NCBI RefSeq assembly: GCF_004362145.1
Contig: NZ_SNXC01000011.1
Span: 422,438-486,437, forward strand
From: Marinomonas balearica
GTDB taxonomy: Bacteria; Pseudomonadota; Gammaproteobacteria; Pseudomonadales; Marinomonadaceae
Length of the DNA stretch: 64,000 nt
Reading direction: 5' to 3'
This document shows positions 45,725-57,928 of the stretch, piece by piece. Made by a program: the position numbers and the translations under genes. The first letter of the stretch is position 1, and each line of letters starts with the position of its first letter. The notes under the pieces are model-generated. The model saw only the letters and a list, made by a program, of their open reading frames with translations, searched no databases and was not told the DNA's origin.

Positions 45725-47439
45725 TACGTTCTCACATCAATCAATCTTTTGGTGGTCGATAAAGGTTGTTCTTTTTCCTCTTTGAATTTTGTAATGAACG
45801 CATCTAGTCTGTCTAACACAATGTCTTTCTCTTGAAGTGATTTCTTTAAAGACGGAAAATGCGTTTTAATTAACTTTTCCGTTATCTGATTTTCTACAGC
45901 AAAGAGTGCGCTGACGTTACGCTCTTGAACGCTCACTCTTGCTTCAAACTTACCTGTTTCTTCAAAGTCGAATTTTAGCTGAATAAGCCACCGGCGCTTA
46001 TGTGGATCCACTTCTTCTTTTGTGTCTCTGTCCTGATCAATTGTCAATTTTACCATTGACTGATCAGAGCCGTTTTTAATGGGGAGCTCAATATGTAAAG
46101 GGTAGACCGTGTTGTCACTCTGAGACTGTTCTACAAAGTGCCTAAGTTGATTTGTGGAAATTCGGTCAATTGCGCCAGCAATAGAATTCATAGAATTCGA
46201 AATTTGTTGGTTAGGTGATTTTGTGGTAGCAGTATCACTGTCTTGTTGCGCATTTTGTAAGCGAATTAGGTTTAACTTTAAATCCTGAGGAAGTGATTCT
46301 GTATTTTTCGCCAGATTTGATTCCGCAAAAAGCCCGCTGCTTAATATGGCGCTTTTGAGTGCATTGGGGGAGCTAATCAGGCTGCTTAGATTTGGAAACT
46401 CTTTAACCAGTTGGTTTAATGCACTTTGAACTTTTGGGGTCAGAGTGTCGCTCTCAGACGAGATATTCTGTAATGACTTTAGCGTATTTGTAAATTCTTG
46501 AAATGTAGCCTGATTTGGGAGCGATTGCTTTAACGCTTCTGTCGTTGGTGTGTTGGCATTCGCTCTAGGTTGAGTCGGAGCAAGTTGAATGTTTCCTTGT
46601 TTATCAACAAAAACAGAGAGAGAGTCACCTGCTTTGAGTGGTGCTTTTGTTGTTAAGGTGAGCTCTTGGCTACCGTCCGTTACGGTAGTTTGAAAGGTCG
46701 CTGTGTTTTGTACTTTTTGTGGCGATGTATTTAGCGGTGATGTCGAGTTCGTATTAGTTGTTGTATTCGCGTTTGGAGTTGTATTGGTGGAATTTGAAAG
46801 TGCTTTAAGAGTAAATACTTCAGAGACAATTTTGATGCTTGTTAAAACTTCTTTAGAATTCGCAGTTGGATTGGCGTTACTTGTTGCAGAAGCGGAAGGT
46901 GACGCCGAATACGTCAGTTTTGGTGAGCCTGTATCCGCTTGACGGGCCGTGTTCGTTGTTGATGTATTCTGTGGCACTTGCGTTGCGTTTTGAGTGCTGT
47001 TGTTTTGGGGATTGTTTTGAATTCTACTCGTTTGCGCTGAATCGGCATTCGATTGGGAGATTTTTACATTGAGCGTTAAACTGGATTTACTGTTAGACGC
47101 ATCAAGGTTTCCAGTATCGCCTACTTTTATGTTGTTGTTTGGTTGATCATTAATGACAGTGAATGGCTTAGACTGATTGTTTGTTACCCGAATAAACTGG
47201 GTTGGGCCTTGTTGGGTTTGCGCTGTCTGAACTGACGTTACTCTAATTGGTTGCAGGCTGTTTATTAACTTCAATTCACTTGTTAAAGTGGCTATTTTTC
47301 CTGTTAATGCTCCGGTGCTGCTATTTCCCGAGGTTTTGTTATCAGAGACTTTGTTATCAGCTGTTTTAGTTGTGCTGTTGTTTAACAAGGAATTGATGTT
47401 AGAAAGCATTCTTTTTTGTCCTTCGAGAGAAAATTGCAC
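45724..47439 (-). CDS. Second FliK-like hook-length control protein
   Basis: 571 residues on the minus strand. A very long Asn/Thr/Ser/Gln-rich N-terminal half (residues ~10-290, with runs such as NTTPNANTTTNTNSTSPLN) is probably extended. The C-terminal part (about 430-550) has FliK-like layout: PLHIELPIKNGSDQSMVKLT, RRWLIQLKFDFEETGKFEAR, AVENQITEKLIKTHFPSLKK. It is quite unlike the acidic FliK at 24463-26235. Coupled to an FlhB C-domain protein, its natural binding partner by analogy with FliK-FlhB. Such a gene after cheW also occurs in pseudomonads, as I recall. Confidence 0.75.
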   Translation of the reverse strand: MQFSLEGQKRMLSNINSLLNNSTTKTADNKVSDNKTSGNSSTGALTGKIATLTSELKLINSLQPIRVTSVQTAQTQQGPTQFIRVTNNQSKPFTVINDQPNNNIKVGDTGNLDASNSKSSLTLNVKISQSNADSAQTSRIQNNPQNNSTQNATQVPQNTSTTNTARQADTGSPKLTYSASPSASATSNANPTANSKEVLTSIKIVSEVFTLKALSNSTNTTPNANTTTNTNSTSPLNTSPQKVQNTATFQTTVTDGSQELTLTTKAPLKAGDSLSVFVDKQGNIQLAPTQPRANANTPTTEALKQSLPNQATFQEFTNTLKSLQNISSESDTLTPKVQSALNQLVKEFPNLSSLISSPNALKSAILSSGLFAESNLAKNTESLPQDLKLNLIRLQNAQQDSDTATTKSPNQQISNSMNSIAGAIDRISTNQLRHFVEQSQSDNTVYPLHIELPIKNGSDQSMVKLTIDQDRDTKEEVDPHKRRWLIQLKFDFEETGKFEARVSVQERNVSALFAVENQITEKLIKTHFPSLKKSLQEKDIVLDRLDAFITKFKEEKEQPLSTTKRLIDVRT

Positions 47440-47442
47440 CGT

Positions 47443-47478
47443 GTTTCTTTTATAATCGGACGGCGTTTCTTTTATAAT
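47443..47478. repeat. Tandem 14-bp direct repeat with TATAAT in a divergent intergenic region
   Basis: GTTTCTTTTATAAT occurs at 47443-47456 and again at 47465-47478, a 22-base period (about two helical turns). Each copy ends in TATAAT on the plus strand. It lies just upstream of the minus-strand FliK-like gene and about 125 bases before ccmA. It could be paired -10 elements for ccmA or a duplicated regulator site; no good -35 is spaced correctly for either copy. Confidence 0.5.
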
Positions 47479-47601
47479 AGCCTAGAGAGTTATATAACGG
47501 CTTTGTCATTTTACAGGCGGTAAAGATTGTTTCCAATGCTCTTATTCGAACATAACTTCCCTACATAACGGCAGGTTGAGACAAAACTTTTGGGAATGAT
47601 G

Positions 47602-48201
47602 ATGTTGCTGAGCATAAAAGATCTAGAAATTGAGAGAGACGATAAGGTGTTGTTTTCCCCTGTTTCGTTTGACCTTAATAGTGGCGATATTATTAAAATC
47701 GCTGGGGAAAATGGATCAGGGAAAAGTTCGTTGCTAAGAGCGATTCTCGGTTTTTTAACAATCAGTGATGGCACGATTCTTTATCGCGGCGGCAGTACAA
47801 ATAGAGCCTACAACCAGTTTTTGAAAGAAACATTATATATCGGTCACAACACGGGGGTAAAAGACAACCTCTCTGTGAGTGAAAATCTGTATTTGCTAAA
47901 TGGAAGTGTACCCAAAAAGGAATTTAGTACCGTGGTAGATATGCTTCAATTACAGGAACACATGGATGTTCTGTGTCGTTTTTTGTCTGAAGGACAAAAA
48001 AAACGCGTTGCGTTAGCGAGCTTATGGCTGCGTGAATGTACTCTTTGGATATTAGATGAACCTTTTGTGTCTCTCGATAATGTTGCTCAAGCACTGATTC
48101 AAAATGCGATATTGAAGCAAGTTGCGAAAGGTGGGGCAGTCGTGTTGACGACTCATCAACCTCTAGCTATACCTAATTACAAAGAGGTTTTTCTTAGTTA
48201 G
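47602..48201 (+). CDS. ccmA: Heme exporter ATP-binding protein CcmA
   Basis: ABC ATPase of the CcmABCD complex that releases holo-CcmE in c-type cytochrome maturation. About 199 residues. Walker A AGENGSGKSSLL, signature LSEGQKKRVALASL, Walker B LWILDEPFVSLD, H-loop TTHQP. Three in-frame ATGs (47596, 47599, 47602) and a TTG at 47590 compete; I chose 47602 because GGGA at 47592-47595 is 6 bases upstream and MLLSIKDLEIERD fits the family N-terminus. First gene of ccmA-I. Confidence 0.93.
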   Translation: MLLSIKDLEIERDDKVLFSPVSFDLNSGDIIKIAGENGSGKSSLLRAILGFLTISDGTILYRGGSTNRAYNQFLKETLYIGHNTGVKDNLSVSENLYLLNGSVPKKEFSTVVDMLQLQEHMDVLCRFLSEGQKKRVALASLWLRECTLWILDEPFVSLDNVAQALIQNAILKQVAKGGAVVLTTHQPLAIPNYKEVFLS

Positions 48202-48203
48202 CA

Positions 48204-48866
48204 ATGACTTACTCTAGTATTTTCCTATCTGAGTGGTATTTGACATTTCGTCGAAAGCAGGACATTGCGAACTCTATCTTGTTTTTTCTCGTCGTGATTG
48301 TTTTATTCCCGATAGGCGTCTCTGCATCACCTTCATTTTTAGCATCTGCTTCGGTGGGGATTATTTGGTGTGCGGCAAGCCTTGCTTCAATGCTGGCACT
48401 CGACGGCATTTTTAAAGAAGATCTCCGTGATGGTTCGATTGATCAGTGGCGAATGAACGGGTTGATGGTGTCTATTATTGTATTAGGTAAAGTGTTAATT
48501 CGTTGGGGCGCCTTTATCCTTCCGTTACTTGTGTTAATTCCGTTTTGTGGGGTTGCATTGTCGTTGCCTGAAGATCTTATGTTTGAAACAATAGTAAGCC
48601 TTCTTGTGGGAACCCCCACACTTTTTTTATTAGCGGCAATTGGTGCTTCCATTACCGCTTCGTTGAGAAACAGCGCGGTTTTAATGACCTTGATTGTGAT
48701 GCCTCTTTATCTCCCCGTCTTAATTTTTTCAACTGGATATGTAAAAGCTTCTGAGTTAGGCGTGTCTGGAATCGGTCAGCTGGCGATATTAGCGGCGATT
48801 TTTTTGATCGTATTGCTTATCTCTCCGTTTTTTTGTGCAATTTCTTTAAAAGCGAGTGCTGAATAA
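48204..48866 (+). CDS. ccmB: Heme exporter membrane protein CcmB
   Basis: 220 residues, six membrane helices. Family marks: FLSEWYLTFRRKQDIANSIL, GIIWCAASLASMLALDGIFKED near residue 65, and the LLVGTPTLFLLAAIGASITA segment. Membrane partner of CcmA. Overlaps ccmC at its last base. Confidence 0.94.
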   Translation: MTYSSIFLSEWYLTFRRKQDIANSILFFLVVIVLFPIGVSASPSFLASASVGIIWCAASLASMLALDGIFKEDLRDGSIDQWRMNGLMVSIIVLGKVLIRWGAFILPLLVLIPFCGVALSLPEDLMFETIVSLLVGTPTLFLLAAIGASITASLRNSAVLMTLIVMPLYLPVLIFSTGYVKASELGVSGIGQLAILAAIFLIVLLISPFFCAISLKASAE

Positions 48867-49609
48867 TGAATTGGTCATGGTTCCATACTCTGGGCTCACC
48901 GAAGAAGTTTTATTATCTCTCTCTAAAATGGGAGCGATTTTTGCTGAGTTTCGGGGCTCTATTTTTAGGAAGCGGCCTTGTCTGGGGGCTTGGGTTTGCC
49001 CCAGAAGATTATCTACAGGGAAACAGTTTTCGTATAATTTATATTCATGTTCCAGCAGCGGTTATTGCTCAAAGTTTTTATGTCGCAATGGGAGTGGCAG
49101 CATTTGTGCAAATTGTATGGCGAATGAAGTTAGCTCCGATTGCTCTTCGTGGTTTTGCAACTGTCGGGGCTTTAATGGCTGCGTTAGCCCTTATAACAGG
49201 CGCAATTTGGGGAAAGCCAACATGGGGAACTTGGTGGCAATGGGATGCCCGCATTACCTCTGTATTAATTTTGCTTATAATGTATTTAGGGATCATTGCA
49301 ATACATAATACATATTTGGAGCGACAGCTGTCCGATAGGTTGAGCGCAGTGATTGCATTGGTTGGGTTAATCAATTTACCCATCATTAAATATTCCGTTG
49401 ATTGGTGGAATACTCTGCATCAACCTGCGACGTTCACGTTAACTGAACAGCCGAAAATGCCGTCCGAAATGTGGCTTCCCTTGTTGTTGAGTTTTATCGG
49501 TCTGTACATTGTTGCCTTGGCTATTGTGTTTATTCGGATGCAAACACATATATTGGAGCGCGAAAAGAAAACTCGGTGGGTTAGAGATGAGGTTAACGAT
49601 GGCGTTTGA
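48866..49609 (+). CDS. ccmC: Heme-handling protein CcmC
   Basis: 247 residues, six membrane helices. The tryptophan-rich heme-binding motif TWGTWWQWDARITSV lies at about residues 117-131, flanked by conserved histidines in IYIHVPAAVIAQ and SVDWWNTLHQPATF. CcmC loads heme on CcmE. The end overlaps ccmD by 11 bases. Confidence 0.96.
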   Translation: MNWSWFHTLGSPKKFYYLSLKWERFLLSFGALFLGSGLVWGLGFAPEDYLQGNSFRIIYIHVPAAVIAQSFYVAMGVAAFVQIVWRMKLAPIALRGFATVGALMAALALITGAIWGKPTWGTWWQWDARITSVLILLIMYLGIIAIHNTYLERQLSDRLSAVIALVGLINLPIIKYSVDWWNTLHQPATFTLTEQPKMPSEMWLPLLLSFIGLYIVALAIVFIRMQTHILEREKKTRWVRDEVNDGV

Positions 49610-49814
49610 GTCGATTGAAAATTTTCTCTTGATGGGAACTCACGGTGTTTATGTATGGTCTAGTTATGGCATCTTTGTTATCTCAATGCTGATTTTGTTT
49701 ATTCAGTCAGTACGAAGTCGAACTAAACAAAAAATGCGCATTCTTAGACGCATGCGCTCGTTAGACAAAACTCAACTTTCATCTGCTTTAAGTGATCAAA
49801 ACCATGCACCCTGA
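49599..49814 (+). CDS. ccmD: Small heme-exporter subunit CcmD
   Basis: 71 residues. [20 protein letters not shown] forms the single membrane helix with the conserved GxHGxYVW-type tyrosine region, followed by a basic tail ([16 protein letters not shown]). Start chosen at ATG 49599; an earlier ATG at 49587 and a longer open frame lie inside ccmC. CcmD helps release holo-CcmE. Confidence 0.88.
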   Translation: MAFESIENFLLMGTHGVYVWSSYGIFVISMLILFIQSVRSRTKQKMRILRRMRSLDKTQLSSALSDQNHAP

Positions 49815-50262
49815 GCGAAGAAAAAGAGCATTACTGCTTATCGTAATTTTGATCATTGTTGGTGCTGCCGCAGGCCTCGTTATGTATGCACTTAGACAGA
49901 ATATCAACTTATTTTATTCTCCGACTCAAATTCAGTCAGGTGAAGCGCCAATTAACGTTACTATTCGCGCGGGTGGAATGGTTGAAAAAAATTCAGTTGT
50001 GAGAGAGTCGGAAGGGCTAAAAATCAGGTTTTCTATTACGGATTACGCTAGCAGGGTCACGGTTATATACAACGGAATATTACCCGATTTATTTCGAGAG
50101 GAGCAAGGTATTGTCGCACGAGGAAAACTGACTGAAAGCGGTGAGTTTTTAGCGGAAGAGGTCTTGGCAAAGCATGACGAAAATTATATGCCTCCCGAGG
50201 TTTCAGACGCTTTGAAGTCTGCGAAATCAAACGACCAGCGAAATAAATTAGAAGGAAAATAG
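49804..50262 (+). CDS. ccmE: Periplasmic heme chaperone CcmE
   Basis: 152 residues. Membrane anchor at about 8-28 ([20 protein letters not shown]), an OB-fold periplasmic domain ([29 protein letters not shown]) and the heme-attachment motif [13 protein letters not shown], with the covalently bound histidine. ATG 49804 ([11 protein letters not shown]) fits the family; a GTG at 49792 extends it by four residues and cannot be ruled out. It overlaps ccmD. Confidence 0.94.
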   Translation: MHPERRKRALLLIVILIIVGAAAGLVMYALRQNINLFYSPTQIQSGEAPINVTIRAGGMVEKNSVVRESEGLKIRFSITDYASRVTVIYNGILPDLFREEQGIVARGKLTESGEFLAEEVLAKHDENYMPPEVSDALKSAKSNDQRNKLEGK

Positions 50263-50303
50263 AATAGTGAGACGGGAAACTAACGTGCTTCTGGATGCCA
50301 ATA

Positions 50304-52244
50304 ATGATTCCTGAGTTGGCTCACTTCAGTTTGATCTTGGCAATGTGCTTTGCAGTACTGGGTTTTCTTGTTCCTGTTATTGGCGTTTACCAACGAGATA
50401 GGGTGCTTGCGAGGCTGTCATTACCATTAACGTATCTTACTGGTGTTTTCACTTTTCTGGCATTTTTAGGGCTGTGTTACTCGTTTTCGGTCGATGACTT
50501 CAGTGTTTTATATATCGCAGAAAATTCCAGTCAATTATTGCCTCTTTGGTTTAAAATAAGCGCTGTTTGGGGAGGACACGAAGGCTCCTTGCTACTGTGG
50601 GTGCTAATTTTATCTGGCTGGAATTGCTATGTAGCGTTTCGAAGCCATGCGTTATATGAAGATTTTCGTGGCATTCTTTTATCTGTTCTGAGTTTGATTT
50701 CATCTGGTTTTTTGTCGTTTCTTCTTTTTACATCTTCGCCCTTTGTACGCTTACTGCCTAACTCACCTCAGATCGGTGGGGATTTGAATCCGTTGCTGCA
50801 AGATTTCGGTTTGATCATACATCCGCCAATGTTGTATATGGGCTATGTGGGTTTTTCTGTGCCATTTGCCTTTGCAATAGCAGCATTAATTACAGGAAAA
50901 ATGGACGCTCAATGGGCTCGCTGGGTAAGACCTTGGGTAAACTTCGCATGGGCATTTCTTACACTCGGTATTGCACTTGGAAGCTGGTGGGCATACTACG
51001 AACTTGGTTGGGGTGGTTGGTGGTTTTGGGATCCAGTTGAAAATGCTTCTTTTATGCCATGGCTGGCAGGTACAGCACTTTTGCACAGTCTAGCTGTGTC
51101 AGAAAAAAGAGGCTTATTTAAAAGCTGGACGCTTTTGTTAGCAATCTTTACTTTTGCTCTTTCTTTCTTAGGAACATTTTTAGTTCGTTCAGGAGTACTA
51201 ACCTCAGTACATTCTTTTGCCTCTGATCCTACACGAGGAACGTATGTATTGACGATGCTGTTGATCATCGTGGGGGGAGGCTTGCTCCTGTTTGCCATGA
51301 GAGCGTCATCTATTCGCAATACTTCCTATTTTGATATCTTCGGAAAAGAAAGTTGGTTACTTCTGAATAATATTTTATTGATCACACTAACTTTGATTGT
51401 ATTTGTTGGAACGCTTTCTCCATTAGTACTGGAAGCTATGGGATCAGGTAGGGTGTCCGTTGGACCGCCTTATTTTAATTTAGTGTTCAATCCTGTTGCG
51501 TGTTTGCTGATTTTCTTTATGGGGATTGGCCCGATATCTCGTTGGCAGTCGACGAAACCAAAGTACTTACTTAGAGTGACTTGGTTTCCCTTTATACTCG
51601 CGTTATTTATTGCGACTGCGTGTTTTCAATTTCTCTTGTTTGAATGGCTCGCGTTCTTTGCTTTTACGATTGCTTTATGGGTTCTCATCATGGCGATTAG
51701 AGACTTACTAGGCAAGGCAGTAACCAAAGATACGACTGTGTTTACGCGAATGCGAAAGCTTCCTAAAAGTCGATATGGTATGCACATTGCCCACATAGGC
51801 GTCGTGATTAGCTTAATAGGGGTAGTACTCGTCAGCATCAACTCTGAAGAACGTTTTGTGCGTTTGCATGTAGGGGAATCGGCAAGTGTAAAGAACTATC
51901 AGTTTACCTTAAGCGATATGGCTGTTTCGCGTGAAGCAAACTTCGTATCCCAAAAAGCAGAGTTTAACGTAACTAACAATGACGTTGCGTTAGGAGTAAT
52001 GTATCCAGAAAAACGCTACTATCAAACGCGGGGTCAGGTTATGACTGAAGCGGCTCTGTCTACAGGGTTTACAAGAGACCTTTATATTGCGTTAGGAGAG
52101 CGATATGACGACGATTCTTGGAGCGTAAAAATTTATGTTAAATCCTTCGTGCGCTGGATCTGGCTGGGTGCATTGGTAATGATGTTTGGCGGTATACTGG
52201 CAGCGTTGGATAAGCGATATAAACCCCGTGGAGAAATTGAGTGA
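50304..52244 (+). CDS. ccmF: Cytochrome c heme lyase subunit CcmF
   Basis: 646 residues, about 14 membrane helices. The WWD motif GGWWFWDPVENASFMPWL lies near residue 235; SAVWGGHEGSLLLWVL and LGTFLVRSGVLTSVHSFASD are also diagnostic. It transfers heme from CcmE to apocytochrome together with CcmH/I. ATG 50304 (MIPELAHFSL) is preferred by family comparison over ATG 50295, which adds three residues. Confidence 0.96.
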   Translation: MIPELAHFSLILAMCFAVLGFLVPVIGVYQRDRVLARLSLPLTYLTGVFTFLAFLGLCYSFSVDDFSVLYIAENSSQLLPLWFKISAVWGGHEGSLLLWVLILSGWNCYVAFRSHALYEDFRGILLSVLSLISSGFLSFLLFTSSPFVRLLPNSPQIGGDLNPLLQDFGLIIHPPMLYMGYVGFSVPFAFAIAALITGKMDAQWARWVRPWVNFAWAFLTLGIALGSWWAYYELGWGGWWFWDPVENASFMPWLAGTALLHSLAVSEKRGLFKSWTLLLAIFTFALSFLGTFLVRSGVLTSVHSFASDPTRGTYVLTMLLIIVGGGLLLFAMRASSIRNTSYFDIFGKESWLLLNNILLITLTLIVFVGTLSPLVLEAMGSGRVSVGPPYFNLVFNPVACLLIFFMGIGPISRWQSTKPKYLLRVTWFPFILALFIATACFQFLLFEWLAFFAFTIALWVLIMAIRDLLGKAVTKDTTVFTRMRKLPKSRYGMHIAHIGVVISLIGVVLVSINSEERFVRLHVGESASVKNYQFTLSDMAVSREANFVSQKAEFNVTNNDVALGVMYPEKRYYQTRGQVMTEAALSTGFTRDLYIALGERYDDDSWSVKIYVKSFVRWIWLGALVMMFGGILAALDKRYKPRGEIE

Positions 52245-52753
52245 AAAAAGTCCTATTTTTTATCCCATTTATTGCGTTAGTGATCTTGGGAAGTTTTTTT
52301 TATTTTAACTTAGATCGTCATGATGATCAGATGCCTTCTGCATTGCTCGGAAAGTCTGTTCCCAGCTTTACATTGGTTAATTTAAAAACGAACGACATCA
52401 TTACGCAAAAAGATCTACCCCAAGGCCCTTATTTAATCAATGTTTGGGGAACTTGGTGTCCAGCTTGCGCACAAGAGCATGAATATCTAATGGAATTGTC
52501 CGCTAAGGGGATTAATATTATTGGAATTGACTACAAAGATGAGATGAAGCCTGCACTGGATTGGTTGGCTGAGCGCGGTAACCCGTACAGTAAAGTGATC
52601 TTTGATGAAATGGGGCGTTTGGGAGTGGATTTAGGTGTAACCGGTGCGCCTGAAACATTCGTAGTGAACAGCAAAGGGGTGATTGTTCAACGTCATCAAG
52701 GGGTTGTAAACGAGGCAGTTTGGCAATCCCTCAAAAGCTATATGAATGAGTAA
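52241..52753 (+). CDS. ccmG: Thiol:disulfide interchange protein CcmG/DsbE
   Basis: 170 residues. N-terminal membrane anchor (VLFFIPFIALVILGSFFYFN), thioredoxin fold with active site GTWCPACAQEH, and the cis-Pro region VTGAPETFVV. It reduces apocytochrome c heme-binding cysteines. GTG start overlaps the ccmF stop (GTGA). Confidence 0.95.
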   Translation: MKKVLFFIPFIALVILGSFFYFNLDRHDDQMPSALLGKSVPSFTLVNLKTNDIITQKDLPQGPYLINVWGTWCPACAQEHEYLMELSAKGINIIGIDYKDEMKPALDWLAERGNPYSKVIFDEMGRLGVDLGVTGAPETFVVNSKGVIVQRHQGVVNEAVWQSLKSYMNE

Positions 52754-52779
52754 AGATAAGCTTGCGAAGAGAGTTGAAT

Positions 52780-53202
52780 ATGGCGTTATGGTTGAGGGCG
52801 GTGTTTGTTTGGTTTGCTTTCTTGAGCGGAATTAATTCTGGAATGGCCTTGGCAGATTCTATTCGGGAATTCGAGACGCCTTCGCAGAAAGTACGTTACG
52901 AGCAACTGATACAATCGCTAAGATGCCCGAAATGTCAAAATCAAAGCCTTGCAGACTCGGACTCTGCAATTGCCACTGATTTAAGAGATCAAGTGTACCG
53001 AATGATAACGTCTAACAAGTCAAATACGGATATTGAAGATTATATGGTTGCACGATACGGCGAATTTGTTTTGTATAAACCGGTTTTTGAGTCGCATACT
53101 TTCTTTTTATGGGCCGCGCCTTTGTTATTTCTTTCTGTGGGAGCAATAGTATTTATTTTGGTCCTCAGAGCTCAGAGAAAAATAACGGAGACTGAGTTTT
53201 GA
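52780..53202 (+). CDS. ccmH: Cytochrome c maturation protein CcmH
   Basis: 140 residues. Signal peptide (LWLRAVFVWFAFLSGINSGM, cleavage near ALA-DS), the redox motif LRCPKCQNQSLADSDSAIA, a three-helix domain with DYMVARYGEFVLYKP, and a C-terminal membrane helix. ATG 52780 gives a normal signal peptide and has GAGAG upstream; the frame is open to a TTG at 52762. It is the short CcmH form, with CcmI separate. Confidence 0.93.
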   Translation: MALWLRAVFVWFAFLSGINSGMALADSIREFETPSQKVRYEQLIQSLRCPKCQNQSLADSDSAIATDLRDQVYRMITSNKSNTDIEDYMVARYGEFVLYKPVFESHTFFLWAAPLLFLSVGAIVFILVLRAQRKITETEF

Positions 53203-54308
53203 TACTAACTGGCTCCATTATTGTCTTGTTACTTGTCTCCGTATTTACTTTGATAGAATTCAGCAAGCGGAGTGTTGTAAGAGCGAATTTTTTAGATAAT
53301 TTCGATCAGGTCGAAAATAATGCAACTCAGCATGTAGCTACTCTGCGTGTAGGTACTTTGCGTATTGGTAGAACAACCGTCGTCGCATTTAGTATCATGT
53401 TTACGATTCTTGCGAGCACTGTACTGTATAAGAAGCTTGGGTATCAGGCTGATGTTTCGTTTGTTGAGGCACTTCAAACTGGAGAGTTGGATACAAACCA
53501 GAGTACAGAGTACTTAATTTACCGAACGAAAAGATATAACCACTACAGTGATTGGTTCTACCTCGCTGAACATTACTTCGCCACTGCTCAGTATGGTTTA
53601 GCGATTTCAACCTATCGAACGGCTCTCGAACGTTCACCTACAGATGGCGATGTTAAGGATAGGGTTCAAATATTAAATGGGTATGCACAAGCCGCCTATA
53701 TGTTCTCCGAAAGGCAAATCACAAATGACCTTGTGGACATCGTTGAGCAAATTCTGATACTCGATCCTAAAAATTCTTCAGCGCTCGGCTTTACGGGTAT
53801 TATCGCATATGAAGCGGGAGAAATATTTACGGCTTTTTCTAAGTGGGCCTATGCGCTTCGTTTTAGTTCATTGGGTCAAGAACGGCTAACATTGTTAAAA
53901 ACGATCAATCAGGCACAAAAGGTAACGCAAGCGAATAAAATGCCACACGACGATTCTAGCGTTCAAATGCTGGACACGACTCACATCGTTTATTTGAATC
54001 TCGCAATTCCTGAAGACGTTGCTCTTACACAAGATACGGTATTTTTAGTCTATGCAAAAGTAGATGAATTACCCTATCCGATCAGTATTCAAAAAGTGCC
54101 ATTACATGATGCACAAGGGACGATTATTTTGACGAACATGGATTACATGATAGAGGGGAAAACATTGGCGGATTTCAGTAACGTTGATATATTTGTTCGT
54201 ATGTCGACAAAACATGACCAAAAGGCCTCAAGTGGACGTATTGTTGGTGAATTGCTAAACATATCTACACAGGCCCAAAAAAAATTTAGGGTGAATGTTG
54301 TCTTATAA
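53199..54308 (+). CDS. ccmI: Cytochrome c maturation protein CcmI (TPR protein)
   Basis: 369 residues. Two N-terminal membrane helices (about 2-18 and 64-83: VVAFSIMFTILASTVLY), then TPR-like helices (YNHYSDWFYLAEHYFATAQY, LAISTYRTALERSPTDGDV) and a periplasmic C-terminal domain. CcmI holds apocytochrome c for the heme lyase. TTG start overlapping the ccmH stop (TTGA), with CGGAG 11 bases upstream. The region between the membrane helices contains a small in-frame duplication giving LRVGTLRIG. Confidence 0.85.
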   Translation: MILTGSIIVLLLVSVFTLIEFSKRSVVRANFLDNFDQVENNATQHVATLRVGTLRIGRTTVVAFSIMFTILASTVLYKKLGYQADVSFVEALQTGELDTNQSTEYLIYRTKRYNHYSDWFYLAEHYFATAQYGLAISTYRTALERSPTDGDVKDRVQILNGYAQAAYMFSERQITNDLVDIVEQILILDPKNSSALGFTGIIAYEAGEIFTAFSKWAYALRFSSLGQERLTLLKTINQAQKVTQANKMPHDDSSVQMLDTTHIVYLNLAIPEDVALTQDTVFLVYAKVDELPYPISIQKVPLHDAQGTIILTNMDYMIEGKTLADFSNVDIFVRMSTKHDQKASSGRIVGELLNISTQAQKKFRVNVVL

Positions 54309-54318
54309 TTGAAACAGG

Positions 54319-54350
54319 GCGGCGTTCATCTGATAATAGCCGCAATTTTA
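54319..54350 (+). terminator. Possible terminator after ccmI
   Basis: GCGGC (54319-54323) pairs with GCCGC (54339-54343) across a 15-base loop, followed by AATTTTATT. Short but GC-rich stem at the end of the ccm run, just before zipA. Moderate to weak. Confidence 0.45.
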
Positions 54351-54372
54351 TTGATTTAATTCGGAATTTGTA

Positions 54373-57585
<3,213 letters not shown>

Positions 57586-57586
<1 letters not shown>

Positions 57587-57819
57587 TGGATACGTTAATT
57601 CCGTGGGAGTCACTTGAACCACAAACATTAAATAATGTGCTTAAAGAAATTGTAACGCGAGATGGTACAGATTATGGTGATTATGAGCTTACAGCAGAGC
57701 AGAAAATTGCCCAAGCTATTCAGGCTTTAAAGCACGGAACAGCAGTTTTATTGTTTGATACGGAAAGTGAAACGATCAAAATGATGTTGAAAGATCAGCT
57801 GCAACACTATGATCACTAA
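57586..57819 (+). CDS. yheU: YheU-family small protein (UPF0270)
   Basis: 77 residues. IPWESLEPQTLNNVLKEIVT, DGTDYGDYELTAEQKIAQAI and LKHGTAVLLFDTESETI match the YheU family (E. coli YheU begins similarly with LIPWQDLSPETL). Function unknown. GTG start overlaps the last base of ligA, so the two are co-translated. A bidirectional terminator follows. Confidence 0.85.
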
Positions 57820-57850
57820 TATTGCAGAAGTTGTGATTATGAAAAAGTAG

Positions 57851-57890
57851 CCATAAAAAAATCTCTATGCATAAGCATAGAGATTTTTTT
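57851..57890. terminator. Bidirectional terminator between yheU and luxS
   Basis: A perfect 10-bp stem ATCTCTATGC (57861-57870) / GCATAGAGAT (57875-57884) with an ATAA loop, flanked by an A run on the left (57855-57860) and a T run on the right (57885-57890). It can stop both the rightward yheU transcript and the leftward luxS transcript. Confidence 0.92.
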
Positions 57891-57928
57891 ATTTCCGAGC
57901 TCTTTATCTTTTTGAGATAAGTGTTTAT

